From Scatomorpha sp964535405 (GTDB taxonomy: Bacteria; Bacillota; Clostridia; Oscillospirales; Oscillospiraceae): a stretch of 64,000 bases of DNA. Of the stretch, positions 7,625-15,866 are shown piece by piece. The notes below the pieces were generated by a model that was not told the DNA's origin, did not search any database, and was given only the letters and a program-made list of their open reading frames with translations. The stretch spans positions 16,119 to 80,118 of the forward strand of contig CAZHUG010000002.1 of NCBI GenBank assembly GCA_964535405.1, given 5' to 3'. Within the stretch, counting starts at the first letter, position 1, and each line of letters opens with the position of its first letter. The position numbers and the translations under genes were made by a program.

Positions 7625-7793
7625 CTGACGCCACCCCCCTCTTTTTCATGTAGTCGTAGCCCATGATGCCCGCGATCGCGTCTGTAAAGCCGCCCTCACC
7701 CTCGTCCGCCTGCTCCTCAAGCAGACTGATTCGCGCGGAAAGGCTCTGCACGAAGGCGTTTAACTCGTTCCAATCCTGTTTAAAGATGATCAT
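7614..7793 (-). CDS. Small phage protein between terminase and portal
   Basis: This 59 aa frame runs from ATG at 7793 to TAA at 7614 and overlaps the portal start by 11 bases. The sequence starts MIIFKQDWNELNAFV, continues with an acidic helix (SLLEEQADEGEGG) and ends GIMGYDYMKKRGVASDEH. An AAAGGG site precedes it. I do not recognise a function. Length, overlap and position suggest a genuine small phage protein. Confidence 0.6.
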   Translation of the reverse strand: MIIFKQDWNELNAFVQSLSARISLLEEQADEGEGGFTDAIAGIMGYDYMKKRGVASDEH

Positions 7794-7818
7794 CCCTTTA
7801 CCTCCAGTTTTTCTTTTC

Positions 7819-9204
7819 CTATTGCCCGAAATTGATGTAGCCCGCGCTCAAATCCCCGCCCGTCATATAATCCTCGTAGGCTTCCAGCTCGTCTGCGTCC
7901 TCCTCCGCCGCCGTATCGCCCCCCGCCTCGGCGGACAGCACGCGGCTGATGCAGTAATAGCGCAGGGCGTCCACGCGATGCGTGAGCTCGTGCGGGGTGA
8001 CCGCGCAGTCGTCGGGGTTTTTGGCGTCCGCCTGAATGTCGCGCAGGTCCTCAATCGTGCGCCCGCAGTCGGAAAACAGCAGAAGCGAGGGTTTGCCGTC
8101 CCGCCGCGGAGACAGCGCCTGCTTTAAAATCATGTGCCCCTGAACGCGGCTGTTTGACGCGCGGATGAGCGACACGCCGGAGTCCTCAAATATCTCCGCC
8201 ATCGTGCGCCCCGTGTCCTTTTGCCGGCTCCACATGTCCGGCGGCGCGAAGGTCGCAAGTATCTGCTCACCGGGCAGAGTCCGCGCCAGCATGGCCTGCG
8301 CGGCCTCCCGCACGACGAGATTTGGCATTGAATATTCGCGGTACATATAGCTCCTCCCCCCCTCATCCACGGCGAACCAGCCGCAGGCGAGCATGTCCAG
8401 ACCGTAGTCAAAAGCGCGGTAGCGCCGCCAGTGTGCGGGGATCAAAAACGGCTCTATCGTGTGCTTTTCCCGGGAAAATTCCGGAAAGTACGCCCCGCCG
8501 AGCGCGTCCCAGTCGCCGTAGCGATAGGCGCGGCGCAGGTTCTCCGGCATGGAGGACAGCAGGCGCAGGTAGCCCGGTGAGGACTCTAAAAGCGCGGTGT
8601 TATCCTCAACCGTCGCGGGGATGAATACGTAATCGTCCGGATTTTCGTCCTCCTCGGGGTTTTCTCGCCCTGTCACAAACTCGCGGTCTATGAACAGGCG
8701 CTTGACCCAGCGGTGGCCGACGCCGCCCGGGTTGCAGGTGAGGTACATGCGTTTCGGCATTGCGTTCACGCCGCGGAGCATGCCGCCGATGTACTGGAAC
8801 GCGCGCTCTGAAAACTGCGTGGCCTCGTCGATGAAAATCCAGTCGTACTCCTGCCCCGCGTACTCGGTTTCGCTGCCCTCGCCGCTCCAGTGCCCGAAGC
8901 GGATGAGCGAGCCGTTGATGAAATCGAGCTTGTGCAGGCTGCCGTTGTAGGAGCAGAGCTCCGGCAAAATGATTCTTATCATCGGCTCGATGTGGTTTGC
9001 CTGCAGCTCGGCATAGGTTTTGCGCATGATGAGAATGCGGATGCCGGGGTTTAAATACGCCCCCAGCAGGGCCTTCGTGCGCACGGCCCAGGTTTTGCCG
9101 CCGCCCTTCGCGCCGCCGTATGCGGTGTAGAGCCTGCGGCTTTGGAAAAACAGTTTCTGCTTCGGGTTTGCCTCACCCGGGTCCCAAATCAGCTCCGAAT
9201 CCAC
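7819..9204 (-). CDS. Phage terminase large subunit
   Basis: The protein is 461 aa. The N-terminal ATPase has Walker A GGAKGGGKT (residues 30-38) and Walker B IFIDEAT (D126, E127), followed by the coupling stretch TCNPGG. The C-terminal nuclease region starts around YRAFDYGLD and has a later acidic patch. It would drive ATP-dependent DNA packaging into the procapsid and cut the concatemer with the small subunit. Full-length with all ATPase motifs intact, so it is not obviously decayed. Confidence 0.93.
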   Translation of the reverse strand: MDSELIWDPGEANPKQKLFFQSRRLYTAYGGAKGGGKTWAVRTKALLGAYLNPGIRILIMRKTYAELQANHIEPMIRIILPELCSYNGSLHKLDFINGSLIRFGHWSGEGSETEYAGQEYDWIFIDEATQFSERAFQYIGGMLRGVNAMPKRMYLTCNPGGVGHRWVKRLFIDREFVTGRENPEEDENPDDYVFIPATVEDNTALLESSPGYLRLLSSMPENLRRAYRYGDWDALGGAYFPEFSREKHTIEPFLIPAHWRRYRAFDYGLDMLACGWFAVDEGGRSYMYREYSMPNLVVREAAQAMLARTLPGEQILATFAPPDMWSRQKDTGRTMAEIFEDSGVSLIRASNSRVQGHMILKQALSPRRDGKPSLLLFSDCGRTIEDLRDIQADAKNPDDCAVTPHELTHRVDALRYYCISRVLSAEAGGDTAAEEDADELEAYEDYMTGGDLSAGYINFGQ

Positions 9205-9219
9205 TCACACACCTCCTGT

Positions 9220-9597
9220 CTAGCCGCCCGCCCCCTCGCCCACGCCCTCGAGCCGGATCGTGAGCCGCCGCTCGCGGGGCTCATTGGCCGCCTTGTCCAC
9301 ATAGCCGCCGTTTTTCGCCTGCTTGAGCGCGTTCATGCAGCCGGTGGCGACGCGCGACTCGGTCACCATGCGATTTTCGAGCCAGTCCGTGCGCCGCAGC
9401 CGCGCAGACTCAAAGACCTGCGCCGCGCCCGCGTCCTTTCCCAGAGCGCGGTATTCCTCCGCGCCGATGCCGAGCCGCAGGAGCATGCCCGCCTCGGTCG
9501 GGAAGCGCCCGCCCTCACCACAGGCGTCGAAATATTCCCCGATGGCGATGTTAAGCTCCTCGACGCTCATAGTCACAGCCTTGTTCGGCACTGCCAA
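9220..9597 (-). CDS. Putative phage terminase small subunit
   Basis: The frame encodes 125 aa from TTG at 9597, chosen because GGAGGT ends 6 nt upstream. A longer reading from 9627 lacks such a site, and an internal ATG would give 116 aa. The protein is mostly helical, with EELNIAIGEYFDACGEGGRFPTEAGMLLRLG, a pattern seen in small terminase-like proteins that precede terL in Clostridia prophages. It ends 15 bp before terL. It would recognise the packaging site. The call relies on position and length more than on a defining motif. Confidence 0.65.
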   Translation of the reverse strand: MAVPNKAVTMSVEELNIAIGEYFDACGEGGRFPTEAGMLLRLGIGAEEYRALGKDAGAAQVFESARLRRTDWLENRMVTESRVATGCMNALKQAKNGGYVDKAANEPRERRLTIRLEGVGEGAGG

Positions 9598-9655
9598 ATA
9601 ACCACCTCCATATGTCCTATTTTGCAATATACCCAGACCCTGGCCTTTTGTCTAC

Positions 9656-9696
9656 TTTTCGTGTCCGCGGGCGTTTCACGCCCGCGGACACGAAAA
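9656..9696. terminator. Strong bidirectional hairpin at the prophage operon boundary
   Basis: This is a perfect 18 bp inverted repeat (arms beginning TTTTCGTGTCC and ending GGACACGAAAA) around a 5 nt loop, with A and T runs on the two sides, so it can work in both directions. It lies just upstream of the first phage packaging gene and could insulate the phage module. Confidence 0.7.
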
Positions 9697-9722
9697 CAAT
9701 GCCCCCTCGAGCTCCCCCAAAC

Positions 9723-9760
9723 AAAAAACCACGCCTCGATGGGCGTGGTCATGGTTTTTT
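9723..9760. terminator. Hairpin terminator
   Basis: The stem CCACGCC/GGCGTGG is flanked by an A run and a T run. It is preceded at 9700-9717 by CCCCCTCGAGCTCCCCC, which matches one end of the intergenic repeat family described at 18736. Confidence 0.55.
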
Positions 9761-9818
9761 GCATTTATTGTTTTTTCTGCTCATACTAGATATACACATC
9801 TGGGAAAGGGCGAAATTT

Positions 9819-10526
9819 ATGAATCTTATTAAAGTACTGGCGCTGTCCGCGTCATCGGTCGTGGTCTTATTCATTCTGACAAAGCTCATGGGAAACCGGC
9901 AAATGTCACAGCTGAGCATGTTTGACTATATCAACGGAATAACAATTGGCTCCATTGCCGCAGAGATGGCAACATCACTTGAATCGGACTATAAGGAGCC
10001 GCTGGTGGCCATGCTCGTCTATGCCGCGTTTTCAATACTGATTTCACTTGCAACGAGTAAGTCAATTAAAATCAGGCGTGTAATAACCGGAAAATCATTA
10101 ATATTGCTACAGGATGGAAAGCTGTATGATAAAAATATAAAAAAGGCGAGATTGGATTTAAACGAGTTTTTAATGGAATGTAGAAATAATGGCTATTTTG
10201 ACCTGGCGGAGCTGAAGGCGGCGGTTTTGGAGTCTAACGGTAAAATCAGCTTTCTTCCGCTTGTTCAGGAGCGGCCTGTCAATCCCGGTGAAATGGGTTG
10301 GGGTGTGCCGGTAAACGCTCCGGCGGTCAACGTCATCATGGACGGGAAAGTAATGCCGGGAAATCTCAAATACACGGGTAACAATAGAAATTGGCTTCAT
10401 AAGCAACTCAGCGCTCAAGGCATAAGCGAAATCTCCAATGTCTTTTTGGCGACCTGTGACAATCAAAATAACCTCAGCGTGTATTGCAGAGAAAACGAAG
10501 CTGCAACACGCGACATGTTTGAGTGA
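9819..10526 (+). CDS. DUF421 (YetF-like) membrane protein
   Basis: This is a 235 aa protein from ATG 9819, after a GGGAAAGGG stretch. The N-terminus has hydrophobic segments at about 5-22, 38-50 and 62-78 with the family hallmark LTKLMGNRQMSQLSMFDYINGITIGSIAAEMA. The cytosolic part carries GKSLILLQDGKLYDKNIKKARLDLNEFLMECRNNGYFDLAEL. Both are typical of DUF421 proteins such as B. subtilis YetF. Their role is not firmly known; some have been linked to spore germinant responses. The gene stands alone between terminators. Confidence 0.9.
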   Translation: MNLIKVLALSASSVVVLFILTKLMGNRQMSQLSMFDYINGITIGSIAAEMATSLESDYKEPLVAMLVYAAFSILISLATSKSIKIRRVITGKSLILLQDGKLYDKNIKKARLDLNEFLMECRNNGYFDLAELKAAVLESNGKISFLPLVQERPVNPGEMGWGVPVNAPAVNVIMDGKVMPGNLKYTGNNRNWLHKQLSAQGISEISNVFLATCDNQNNLSVYCRENEAATRDMFE

Positions 10527-10566
10527 TAATTAAATCTGCCTGGGGGTGCTCGAGCTCCCCCAAACA

Positions 10567-10596
10567 AAAGACCACGCCTCGAAGGGCGCGGTCTTT
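10567..10596 (+). terminator. Terminator after the DUF421 gene
   Basis: The stem AAAGACCACGCC/GGGCGCGGTCTTT has one mismatch and lies 40 bp after the DUF421 stop. A CTCGAGCTCCCCC tag of the repeat family precedes it. Confidence 0.65.
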
Positions 10597-10847
10597 GTAT
10601 TGACATATTCAATAGAAATTTTTCATGTTGGACAAGCGATAATTGTTTGACAGTTAATATTAAGAAGGAATATAATATATGTACCTGAGCAGGCAGAATA
10701 AGATGGTCGTGAAAACCTTACTTTAGAGAAATTAGATTCGTTAAGGAAGGGTGAGTCCGATGCAGAATTAAGCCGCTGGTTTCTCGAAAATTATTAAATG
10801 ACAGAACAGATTTGTGGTTTTTGGTAGTTTAATGAAAGGGGTGGGCA
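10597..10847. other. Intergenic region, possible decayed reading frame
   Basis: No intact gene is visible. A short in-frame stretch at about 10711-10797 reads ENLTLEKLDSLRKGESDAELSR and ends in TAA. It has protein-like composition but no start or ribosome site of its own, so it may be the tail of a lost gene. Confidence 0.25.
10647..10676 (+). promoter_or_regulatory. Consensus promoter upstream of secreted protein gene
   Basis: Perfect TTGACA and TATAAT hexamers are separated by 18 bp. The only downstream intact gene on this strand is at 10848, which would leave a leader of about 165 nt. Confidence 0.6.
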
Positions 10848-11498
10848 ATGAAAAAAACCAAGAAGATTTTGAGCATTTCAGCCGCATGTTTAGCGCTTGT
10901 TTTATGCGTTTTCCTGCTGGACAATGTCGCGGGGATAAATCTTTTCAATTCCGACGGAATTACCGGTTTTTGGAACGATGACCCTGACGCCTCTGTCAGC
11001 GAGGCAATGACTTTTTCGCAGATGGTCGAAAGATATGCAGACAATGCCGGCATCACATACACAGATGCCCTCTCGGTCTTCCCCGATATGCCCGCAATGA
11101 AAGACGAGGGCGACCTGCGCTATCGCATTTTCACCACCAGATTAGACCCCGGCGATGATTACGAGCCGCATCTCGAATTTTTCTGCGAGACCTCGCAGGA
11201 CGGCGACATGCAAAATATCGAGTCGATATTTTCTGTGCAGCTTGTGAGAGACGATGCTGCGCTTTCAAAGGAGTTTGGCGGCAATGTGAGTGTTTGGCTC
11301 AGAGAAGCCAATTCCATAGAGTACGTGGTCAACGGAGATTTTTACAGCAGGGGCGCGACGATACTTGCGTCCGGATACGGTGCGGGCGGCAAGATTGGCG
11401 AGCGGCTTTCGCTGACGTATGATGTGGATATATGGGCCGCATTAAATCATGATGAATATTTCTACGAACACGATACTGTGAAGTATGGTGCAGGATAA
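10848..11498 (+). CDS. Secreted or membrane-anchored hypothetical protein
   Basis: The protein is 216 aa. It starts with a basic MKKTKK and a hydrophobic stretch at about residues 7-25 (ILSISAACLALVLCVFLL), so it is probably exported with an uncleaved anchor or a signal peptide; there is no lipobox. The rest is acidic and soluble (SEAMTFSQMVERYADNAGI, RIFTTRLDPGDDYEPHLEF), with no family that I recognise. It is preceded by AAAGGGGTGG and followed by a terminator, so it is probably monocistronic. Confidence 0.7.
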   Translation: MKKTKKILSISAACLALVLCVFLLDNVAGINLFNSDGITGFWNDDPDASVSEAMTFSQMVERYADNAGITYTDALSVFPDMPAMKDEGDLRYRIFTTRLDPGDDYEPHLEFFCETSQDGDMQNIESIFSVQLVRDDAALSKEFGGNVSVWLREANSIEYVVNGDFYSRGATILASGYGAGGKIGERLSLTYDVDIWAALNHDEYFYEHDTVKYGAG

Positions 11499-11523
11499 AT
11501 CTATTAATATACTCAGCGAATAC

Positions 11524-11553
11524 AAAGACCACGCCCTCCGGGGCGTGGTCTTT
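11524..11553. terminator. Terminator after secreted protein gene
   Basis: This is a perfect stem AAAGACCACGCCC/GGGCGTGGTCTTT with a short loop, followed by TTTTGT. Confidence 0.8.
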
Positions 11554-11588
11554 TGTATTTTAGGGAAGCCCGGTCAGGGCGTTCCCGG

Positions 11589-11718
11589 GGGTGCTCGAGG
11601 GGGCGTAGCCCGCCTCGAATTGGATCGAATGCCTTGTTGAGCTTGCAGGGCAAGCGAAAACAAAAAGCGCAGCGCCGTTTTTCAGTCCGCAGAGCAGGAC
11701 TGAAAAATGTGGCATTAT
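11589..11718 (-). repeat. Intergenic repeat, copy A
   Basis: Read on the minus strand this matches the element at 18736-18870 nearly throughout: ATAATGCCACATTTTTCAG, a variable hairpin, GAAAAACGGCGCTGCGC, TTTTTGTTTTCGCTTG, GCTCAACAAGGCATT, AATTCGAGGCGGGC and CCCCCTCGAG. It contains no reading frame. The flank at 11568-11580 has GCCCGGTCAGGGC, also found beside copies B and C. Confidence 0.8.
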
Positions 11719-11819
11719 GAACATCGTCACATTCGGGGGCGTGGTTTTGTCTATTCTGCCAGCGTCAATTATGAGTAATTTCTATGATCGTGCCTGTCTG
11801 CGTCTATAACCCTCCGATT

Positions 11820-12698
11820 CTAAACCGCCGAGGTTTCCCGCACGAAATCCACAAAATGCTCCGCCGCGGGCGGCAGCGGGCGCTCGCGAATCGTCGCCAT
11901 GTAGAATTTGCGCTCCCAGACCGGATTTGCAATCTGCAAAATGCGCAGGTCCAGCCGCAGGAGTATGTCCATATACGGCACGACGGCGATCCCGAAGCCG
12001 GATGCCACAAGCCCCGCGATCACCTGATCCTCCATGACCTCATAGGCGATGCGCGGCGCGGCGTCAATCTTCGCAAACATACCGTCAATCACAAGGCGCA
12101 GGCCGGAGTCCGGATGGAACATGACGTAGGGGTATTCGAGCGTCTCGACAAGGTCAATCGAGTGACGGTTTGACAGCGGATGCTCGCTCGGCACGATGAG
12201 CACCAGATTTTGCTCCGACACGGGCGTGAAGGAGATTCGCGCGTCGTCCGTGGGCGAAGTGAATGCAACATCATACTTATCCTTGTGCAATCCGTCCAGC
12301 AACTCGCCCGTTATGCCGGAATCGAAGGTGAAATCTACGTTTTTGCCCTGCTCGTGTTTCAAGAAATTCGCGCAGAGCCCCGGCACGAAATGCGTGCCCA
12401 GTGTGCGCAGAAAGCCGAGCCGCACAAGTCCGCCGCCGCGGGCAATCTCGTCCATGGCGCGCACGCCGTCGTCCAGAATCGCAAGCGAGCGCCGCAGGTC
12501 ATCGCGAAAAATTCTGCCCGCCTCGGTCAGCGCGATTGAGCGCCCCTCGCGGCGGATAAGCTGAACCTCAAGCTCGCGCTCAAGCTGGGCAATCGCGTGG
12601 CTGAGACTCGGCTGGGTGATGCAGAGCTCACGCGCGGCTCTGGTGTAATGCAGCTCGTCCGAGAGCGTCAAAAAATATCGAAGATGGTCAAGGTTCAC
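11820..12698 (-). CDS. LysR-family regulator of the shikimate-type operon
   Basis: The frame encodes 292 aa from GTG at 12698, chosen because AAAAGGAGG lies just upstream and the sequence then begins with the LysR helix-turn-helix (NLDHLRYFLTLSDELHYTRAARELCITQPSLSHAIAQLE, residues 2-40). The effector-binding domain follows from about residue 90. It is divergent from the dehydrogenase operon at 12839, the classic layout for a LysR activator that senses a pathway metabolite. A shikimate- or quinate-type inducer is my inference. Confidence 0.9.
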   Translation of the reverse strand: MNLDHLRYFLTLSDELHYTRAARELCITQPSLSHAIAQLERELEVQLIRREGRSIALTEAGRIFRDDLRRSLAILDDGVRAMDEIARGGGLVRLGFLRTLGTHFVPGLCANFLKHEQGKNVDFTFDSGITGELLDGLHKDKYDVAFTSPTDDARISFTPVSEQNLVLIVPSEHPLSNRHSIDLVETLEYPYVMFHPDSGLRLVIDGMFAKIDAAPRIAYEVMEDQVIAGLVASGFGIAVVPYMDILLRLDLRILQIANPVWERKFYMATIRERPLPPAAEHFVDFVRETSAV

Positions 12699-12736
12699 CG
12701 AATCGCCTCCTTTTATGTCCTTGATTATACCCCAAA

Positions 12737-12755
12737 CTATAGTCATTTTCTATAG
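12737..12755. promoter_or_regulatory. Candidate LysR operator in the divergent promoter region
   Basis: Two copies of the palindrome CTATAG lie 13 bp apart, between the regulator and the operon. A minus-strand TATAAT (12724-12729) for the regulator sits right beside it, so a bound protein would also control its own gene. This is a pattern-based guess. Confidence 0.4.
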
Positions 12756-12775
12756 CCAGCCAAAATTTTATCAAT

Positions 12776-12804
12776 TTGTCTTATCTTTAACACGGATATA
12801 GAAT
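12776..12804 (+). promoter_or_regulatory. Candidate promoter of the shikimate-type operon
   Basis: TTGTCT and TAGAAT are separated by 17 bp and end 35 bp before the ATG at 12839. The distance and the upstream CTATAG pair fit a LysR-activated promoter with imperfect hexamers. Confidence 0.4.
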
Positions 12805-12838
12805 GCAATTGTGAAAGAAATACCAGGGAGGAAAGAAA

Positions 12839-13708
12839 ATGGAAATCTCAGGCAAGACCAAGCTTCTGGGCCTCATCGGCTCACCGGTCGAGCATTCCGG
12901 CTCACCGGCGATGTACAACTACTGCTTTGAGCGCTACGGGCTGGACCTGCGCTACCTCGCGTTTGACATCGGGATGGAAAAGACCGCAGACGCGGTCGAG
13001 ACCCTGCGCCTTTTAAACATGCCGGGCGCAAACGTGACCATGCCTCTGAAGGCTGAAGCGTCGAAATTTGTCGACAAACTCTCGCCGGCTGCGGCAATCA
13101 TGGGCGTCATCAACACCATCACGAACGAGGACGGCGTGCTCACCGGACACATAACCGACGGCATCGGCTACGTCTCGCACCTCGGCGAGATCGGCGTCGG
13201 CATCAAAGGCAAGCGGCTCGTCATCCTCGGCGGCGGCGGCGCTGCGACCGCGATACTCACCCAGTGCGCGCTGGACGGCGCGGCGGAAATTTCAGTTTTC
13301 AATATTAAAGACCCCTTTTACGAGAGCATACAGGAAAACCTCAAGAGCATAGGCGCACACGTGCCCGACTGCAAAATAAGCCTGCACGATCTGGGCGACA
13401 AGGCCGCGCTGCGTGCCGCGATCGAGAAAGCGGACATCCTCACCAACGCGACCCGCGTCGGCATGGCACCGCTGGACGATAAAAGCCTCATAGACGATCT
13501 GACGATGCTGCGCGCGGGGCTCGTGGTCACCGACGTGGTGTATCAGCCGGTTGAAACCAAGCTCATGCGCGACGCGAGAGCGGCAGGCTGCACGGTCGCC
13601 CGCGGGCTGGACATGCTGATCTGGCAGGGCGCGGCGGCCTTCAAGCTTTACACGGGACTGGACATGCCGATTGACGAGGTGCGCAAGACCTGCTTCGGCG
13701 GCAATTAA
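12839..13708 (+). CDS. aroE: Shikimate dehydrogenase family protein (first paralogue)
   Basis: This 289 aa protein has the AroE layout. The substrate loop is HSGSPAMYN (usual form HSLSPxMHN), the catalytic pair is K71 in NVTMPLK and D107 in TDGIGY, and the nucleotide loop is GGGGAAT at 131-137. The family interconverts shikimate (or quinate) and 3-dehydroshikimate with NAD(P). A second paralogue lies 2.2 kb downstream in the same operon with a transporter and a TIM-barrel lyase, which points to catabolism rather than chorismate synthesis. The S/T-to-G change in the substrate loop suggests an altered substrate such as quinate or a reduced cyclitol acid. GGGAGG precedes the start. Confidence 0.85.
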   Translation: MEISGKTKLLGLIGSPVEHSGSPAMYNYCFERYGLDLRYLAFDIGMEKTADAVETLRLLNMPGANVTMPLKAEASKFVDKLSPAAAIMGVINTITNEDGVLTGHITDGIGYVSHLGEIGVGIKGKRLVILGGGGAATAILTQCALDGAAEISVFNIKDPFYESIQENLKSIGAHVPDCKISLHDLGDKAALRAAIEKADILTNATRVGMAPLDDKSLIDDLTMLRAGLVVTDVVYQPVETKLMRDARAAGCTVARGLDMLIWQGAAAFKLYTGLDMPIDEVRKTCFGGN

Positions 13709-13724
13709 TAGGAGGGTTTATAAA

Positions 13725-14966
13725 ATGACTCAAGCTAAAACAAAAAACAACATGAAGCGCTATTATCCGACAGCCTTCGCGCTGTACATGACCTATTTCG
13801 TTCTGGGCATCGCGGCCTCCATCATGGGTCACTACAAGCAGGATTTCGCCGCCATGTGGGGCGCTGCAACCATCGCCGACGGCAGCTATGACGTGTCCAC
13901 TGTCGTGGCTGTGATCGCCGCTATCGGCCTCGGCCGTCTCATCGCCTTTCCCATAGCAGGGCCGCTGTCCGACCGCGTGGGACGCCGCATACCGGCTCTC
14001 ATCGGCTGCGCGTTTTACGCAATTTTCCTGCTGGGCATCTGCTTTTCCCGCAGTCTCGTGCTCGGCTATGCGCTTGCCATCGTGGCGGGCATGGCAAACT
14101 CCTTCCTCGACACGAGCATAACGCCCTCCTGCATGGAGATATTCAAGGAAAAAGGCACAATAGCGAACATCTTCACCAAGCTTTCAATCTCGATTGCGCA
14201 GTTTTTGCTGCCCTTCGCCATCGGCTTTGTCGCGGCAAACAATCTGCCCTTCAACACCATCTTCGTCGGCACCGCCGCCATCATCGTCATCGACGCCATC
14301 GCCCTCATCTTCCTGCCCTTCCCCCCGTTTGCGCGTGTGGAGAAGGTCGAAGGCAAAAAGAAAGAGCGCATGAAATTCACACCCTCGGCGAGCATCCTCG
14401 TCGCGCTCGGCTTCACGACCTCGACCACCTTCATGCTCTGGCTCAACTGCAATCAGGAGCTCGGCAAGCTCTACGGCCTGGCGGACCCGAGCAAAATCCA
14501 GTCGTTCTACTCCGTCGGCATCGTTTTGGCCCTGTTCGTCTCGGCAGTCCTGCTCGGCAAGAAGGTGCGCGCGGTTAAGATCCTCGTCGTGTATCCCATA
14601 GTCGCGCTGGCGACGCTCGTGGTTGTCTATTTCGTGCAGACTCCCTGGATCTGCCTTGTCGGCGGCTTCATGATGGGCTTTTTCGCGGCGGGCGGCGTCT
14701 TGCAGCTCGTGACCGCTGTCGCAAACGAGATGTTCCCGAAAAACCGCGGCGTGATCACCTCGATCGTCATGATCTCGTCCTCAATTGCAAACTACGCGGT
14801 TCTGAACATCGCCGGCGTCCTCACCCGCATCGGCGGCACAAACGGCCCGCGCTATGTCCTGCTGTTTAACATCGCGGTCACCCTCGTCGGCATCCTGCTC
14901 GCACTCATCTTAAACGGTCGCTTCGAAAAGGACTTCGAGACCGAGACAGAGACCGTCACGGCTTAA
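13725..14966 (+). CDS. MFS transporter, probably for the operon's cyclic acid substrate
   Basis: The protein is 413 aa from ATG 13725 after GGAGGG; it begins 17 bp after the first dehydrogenase. About 12 hydrophobic segments are visible, and the loop between segments 2 and 3 has the MFS signature GPLSDRVGRRIPAL. A central charged loop (EKVEGKKKERMKF) separates the two halves. Location between two shikimate dehydrogenase paralogues suggests uptake of shikimate, quinate or a similar acid; the substrate is inferred only. Confidence 0.85.
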   Translation: MTQAKTKNNMKRYYPTAFALYMTYFVLGIAASIMGHYKQDFAAMWGAATIADGSYDVSTVVAVIAAIGLGRLIAFPIAGPLSDRVGRRIPALIGCAFYAIFLLGICFSRSLVLGYALAIVAGMANSFLDTSITPSCMEIFKEKGTIANIFTKLSISIAQFLLPFAIGFVAANNLPFNTIFVGTAAIIVIDAIALIFLPFPPFARVEKVEGKKKERMKFTPSASILVALGFTTSTTFMLWLNCNQELGKLYGLADPSKIQSFYSVGIVLALFVSAVLLGKKVRAVKILVVYPIVALATLVVVYFVQTPWICLVGGFMMGFFAAGGVLQLVTAVANEMFPKNRGVITSIVMISSSIANYAVLNIAGVLTRIGGTNGPRYVLLFNIAVTLVGILLALILNGRFEKDFETETETVTA

Positions 14967-14993
14967 TTTAACAATTACTTAGGAGGAATTATC

Positions 14994-15839
14994 ATGTCAA
15001 AAGCTCATCCCATCACAATAAGCTCCTGGACGCTCGGCGACGAGTGCACATTTGAAGAGCGCGTCCGCGCGGCGAAAAACGCGGGCTTTGAGGGCATCGG
15101 CCTGCGGGCCGAGACCTATGTGGACGCCTTGAACGAGGGTCTTTTCGACTCCGACATCCTCGCGATACTCCAAAAATACGACATCCGCGTCAGCGAGGTC
15201 GAGTACATCGTCCAGTGGGCCCAGGAAAATCGCTCCTACGAGCAGAAGTATAAGGAGCAGCTCTGCTTCCACATGTGCGAGCTGTTCGGCGTCGATCAGA
15301 TTAACTGCGGCCTGATGGAAAACTACCCCGTCGAGCACTGCGTTACGAAGCTTCGCGAGCTCTGCCGCCGCGCGGCACCCTACACCATCGGCGTGGAGCC
15401 CATGCCCTACAGCGGCCTGCCCGATGTCAAAAAAGCCTGGGCAGTCGTCAAGGAATCCGGCTGCGAGAACGCAAAGCTCATTTTGGACTCCTGGCACTGG
15501 ATCCGCGCCGGACAGCCGATTGATTTAGCCGTCATCGCAGACGTTCCGGCGGAGAAAATCGTCTCCGTGCAGATAAACGACGTTCAGGCCCGCGCCTATG
15601 CCGACAGCATCCTGCGCGACGAGTCCATGCACGACCGCGCCCTGCCCGGCGAGGGCTTTGGCGACACTATCGCCTTCGTGAAAATGCTAAAGGCCAAGGG
15701 CGTCTCCCCCGCCGTCATGGGTGTCGAGGTCATAAACGACGCCATACTCGCACTCGGCGTGGACGAGGCCGCAAGACTGAATTTCCAGAGCACGAAAAAG
15801 GTGCTTGAGGCCGCCTGGCCCGAAATATTAAACGCATAA
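14994..15839 (+). CDS. Xylose-isomerase-like TIM barrel, possible 3-dehydroshikimate dehydratase
   Basis: The protein is 281 aa, single-domain. It is a member of the sugar phosphate isomerase/epimerase (AP endonuclease 2) superfamily. Candidate metal ligands in the usual strand-end positions are E135 (GVEPMP), D165 (LILDSWHW, with H168), Q193 (SVQIND) and E245 (GVEVIND). This E-D-Q-E set with a histidine after the aspartate is the layout known for bacterial 3-dehydroshikimate dehydratases that make protocatechuate. Together with two AroE paralogues this is the most likely role, but an inosose or other isomerase cannot be excluded. AGGAGG precedes the start. Confidence 0.7.
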   Translation: MSKAHPITISSWTLGDECTFEERVRAAKNAGFEGIGLRAETYVDALNEGLFDSDILAILQKYDIRVSEVEYIVQWAQENRSYEQKYKEQLCFHMCELFGVDQINCGLMENYPVEHCVTKLRELCRRAAPYTIGVEPMPYSGLPDVKKAWAVVKESGCENAKLILDSWHWIRAGQPIDLAVIADVPAEKIVSVQINDVQARAYADSILRDESMHDRALPGEGFGDTIAFVKMLKAKGVSPAVMGVEVINDAILALGVDEAARLNFQSTKKVLEAAWPEILNA

Positions 15840-15866
15840 ACGCTTAAATTTTAGGAGGAAACAAAA

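Noticed and set aside
10679..10726. 15-codon frame right after the consensus promoter
   Set aside because: The ATG is only 2 bp after the -10 box, upstream of the transcription start, with no ribosome site, so it cannot be translated from that promoter.
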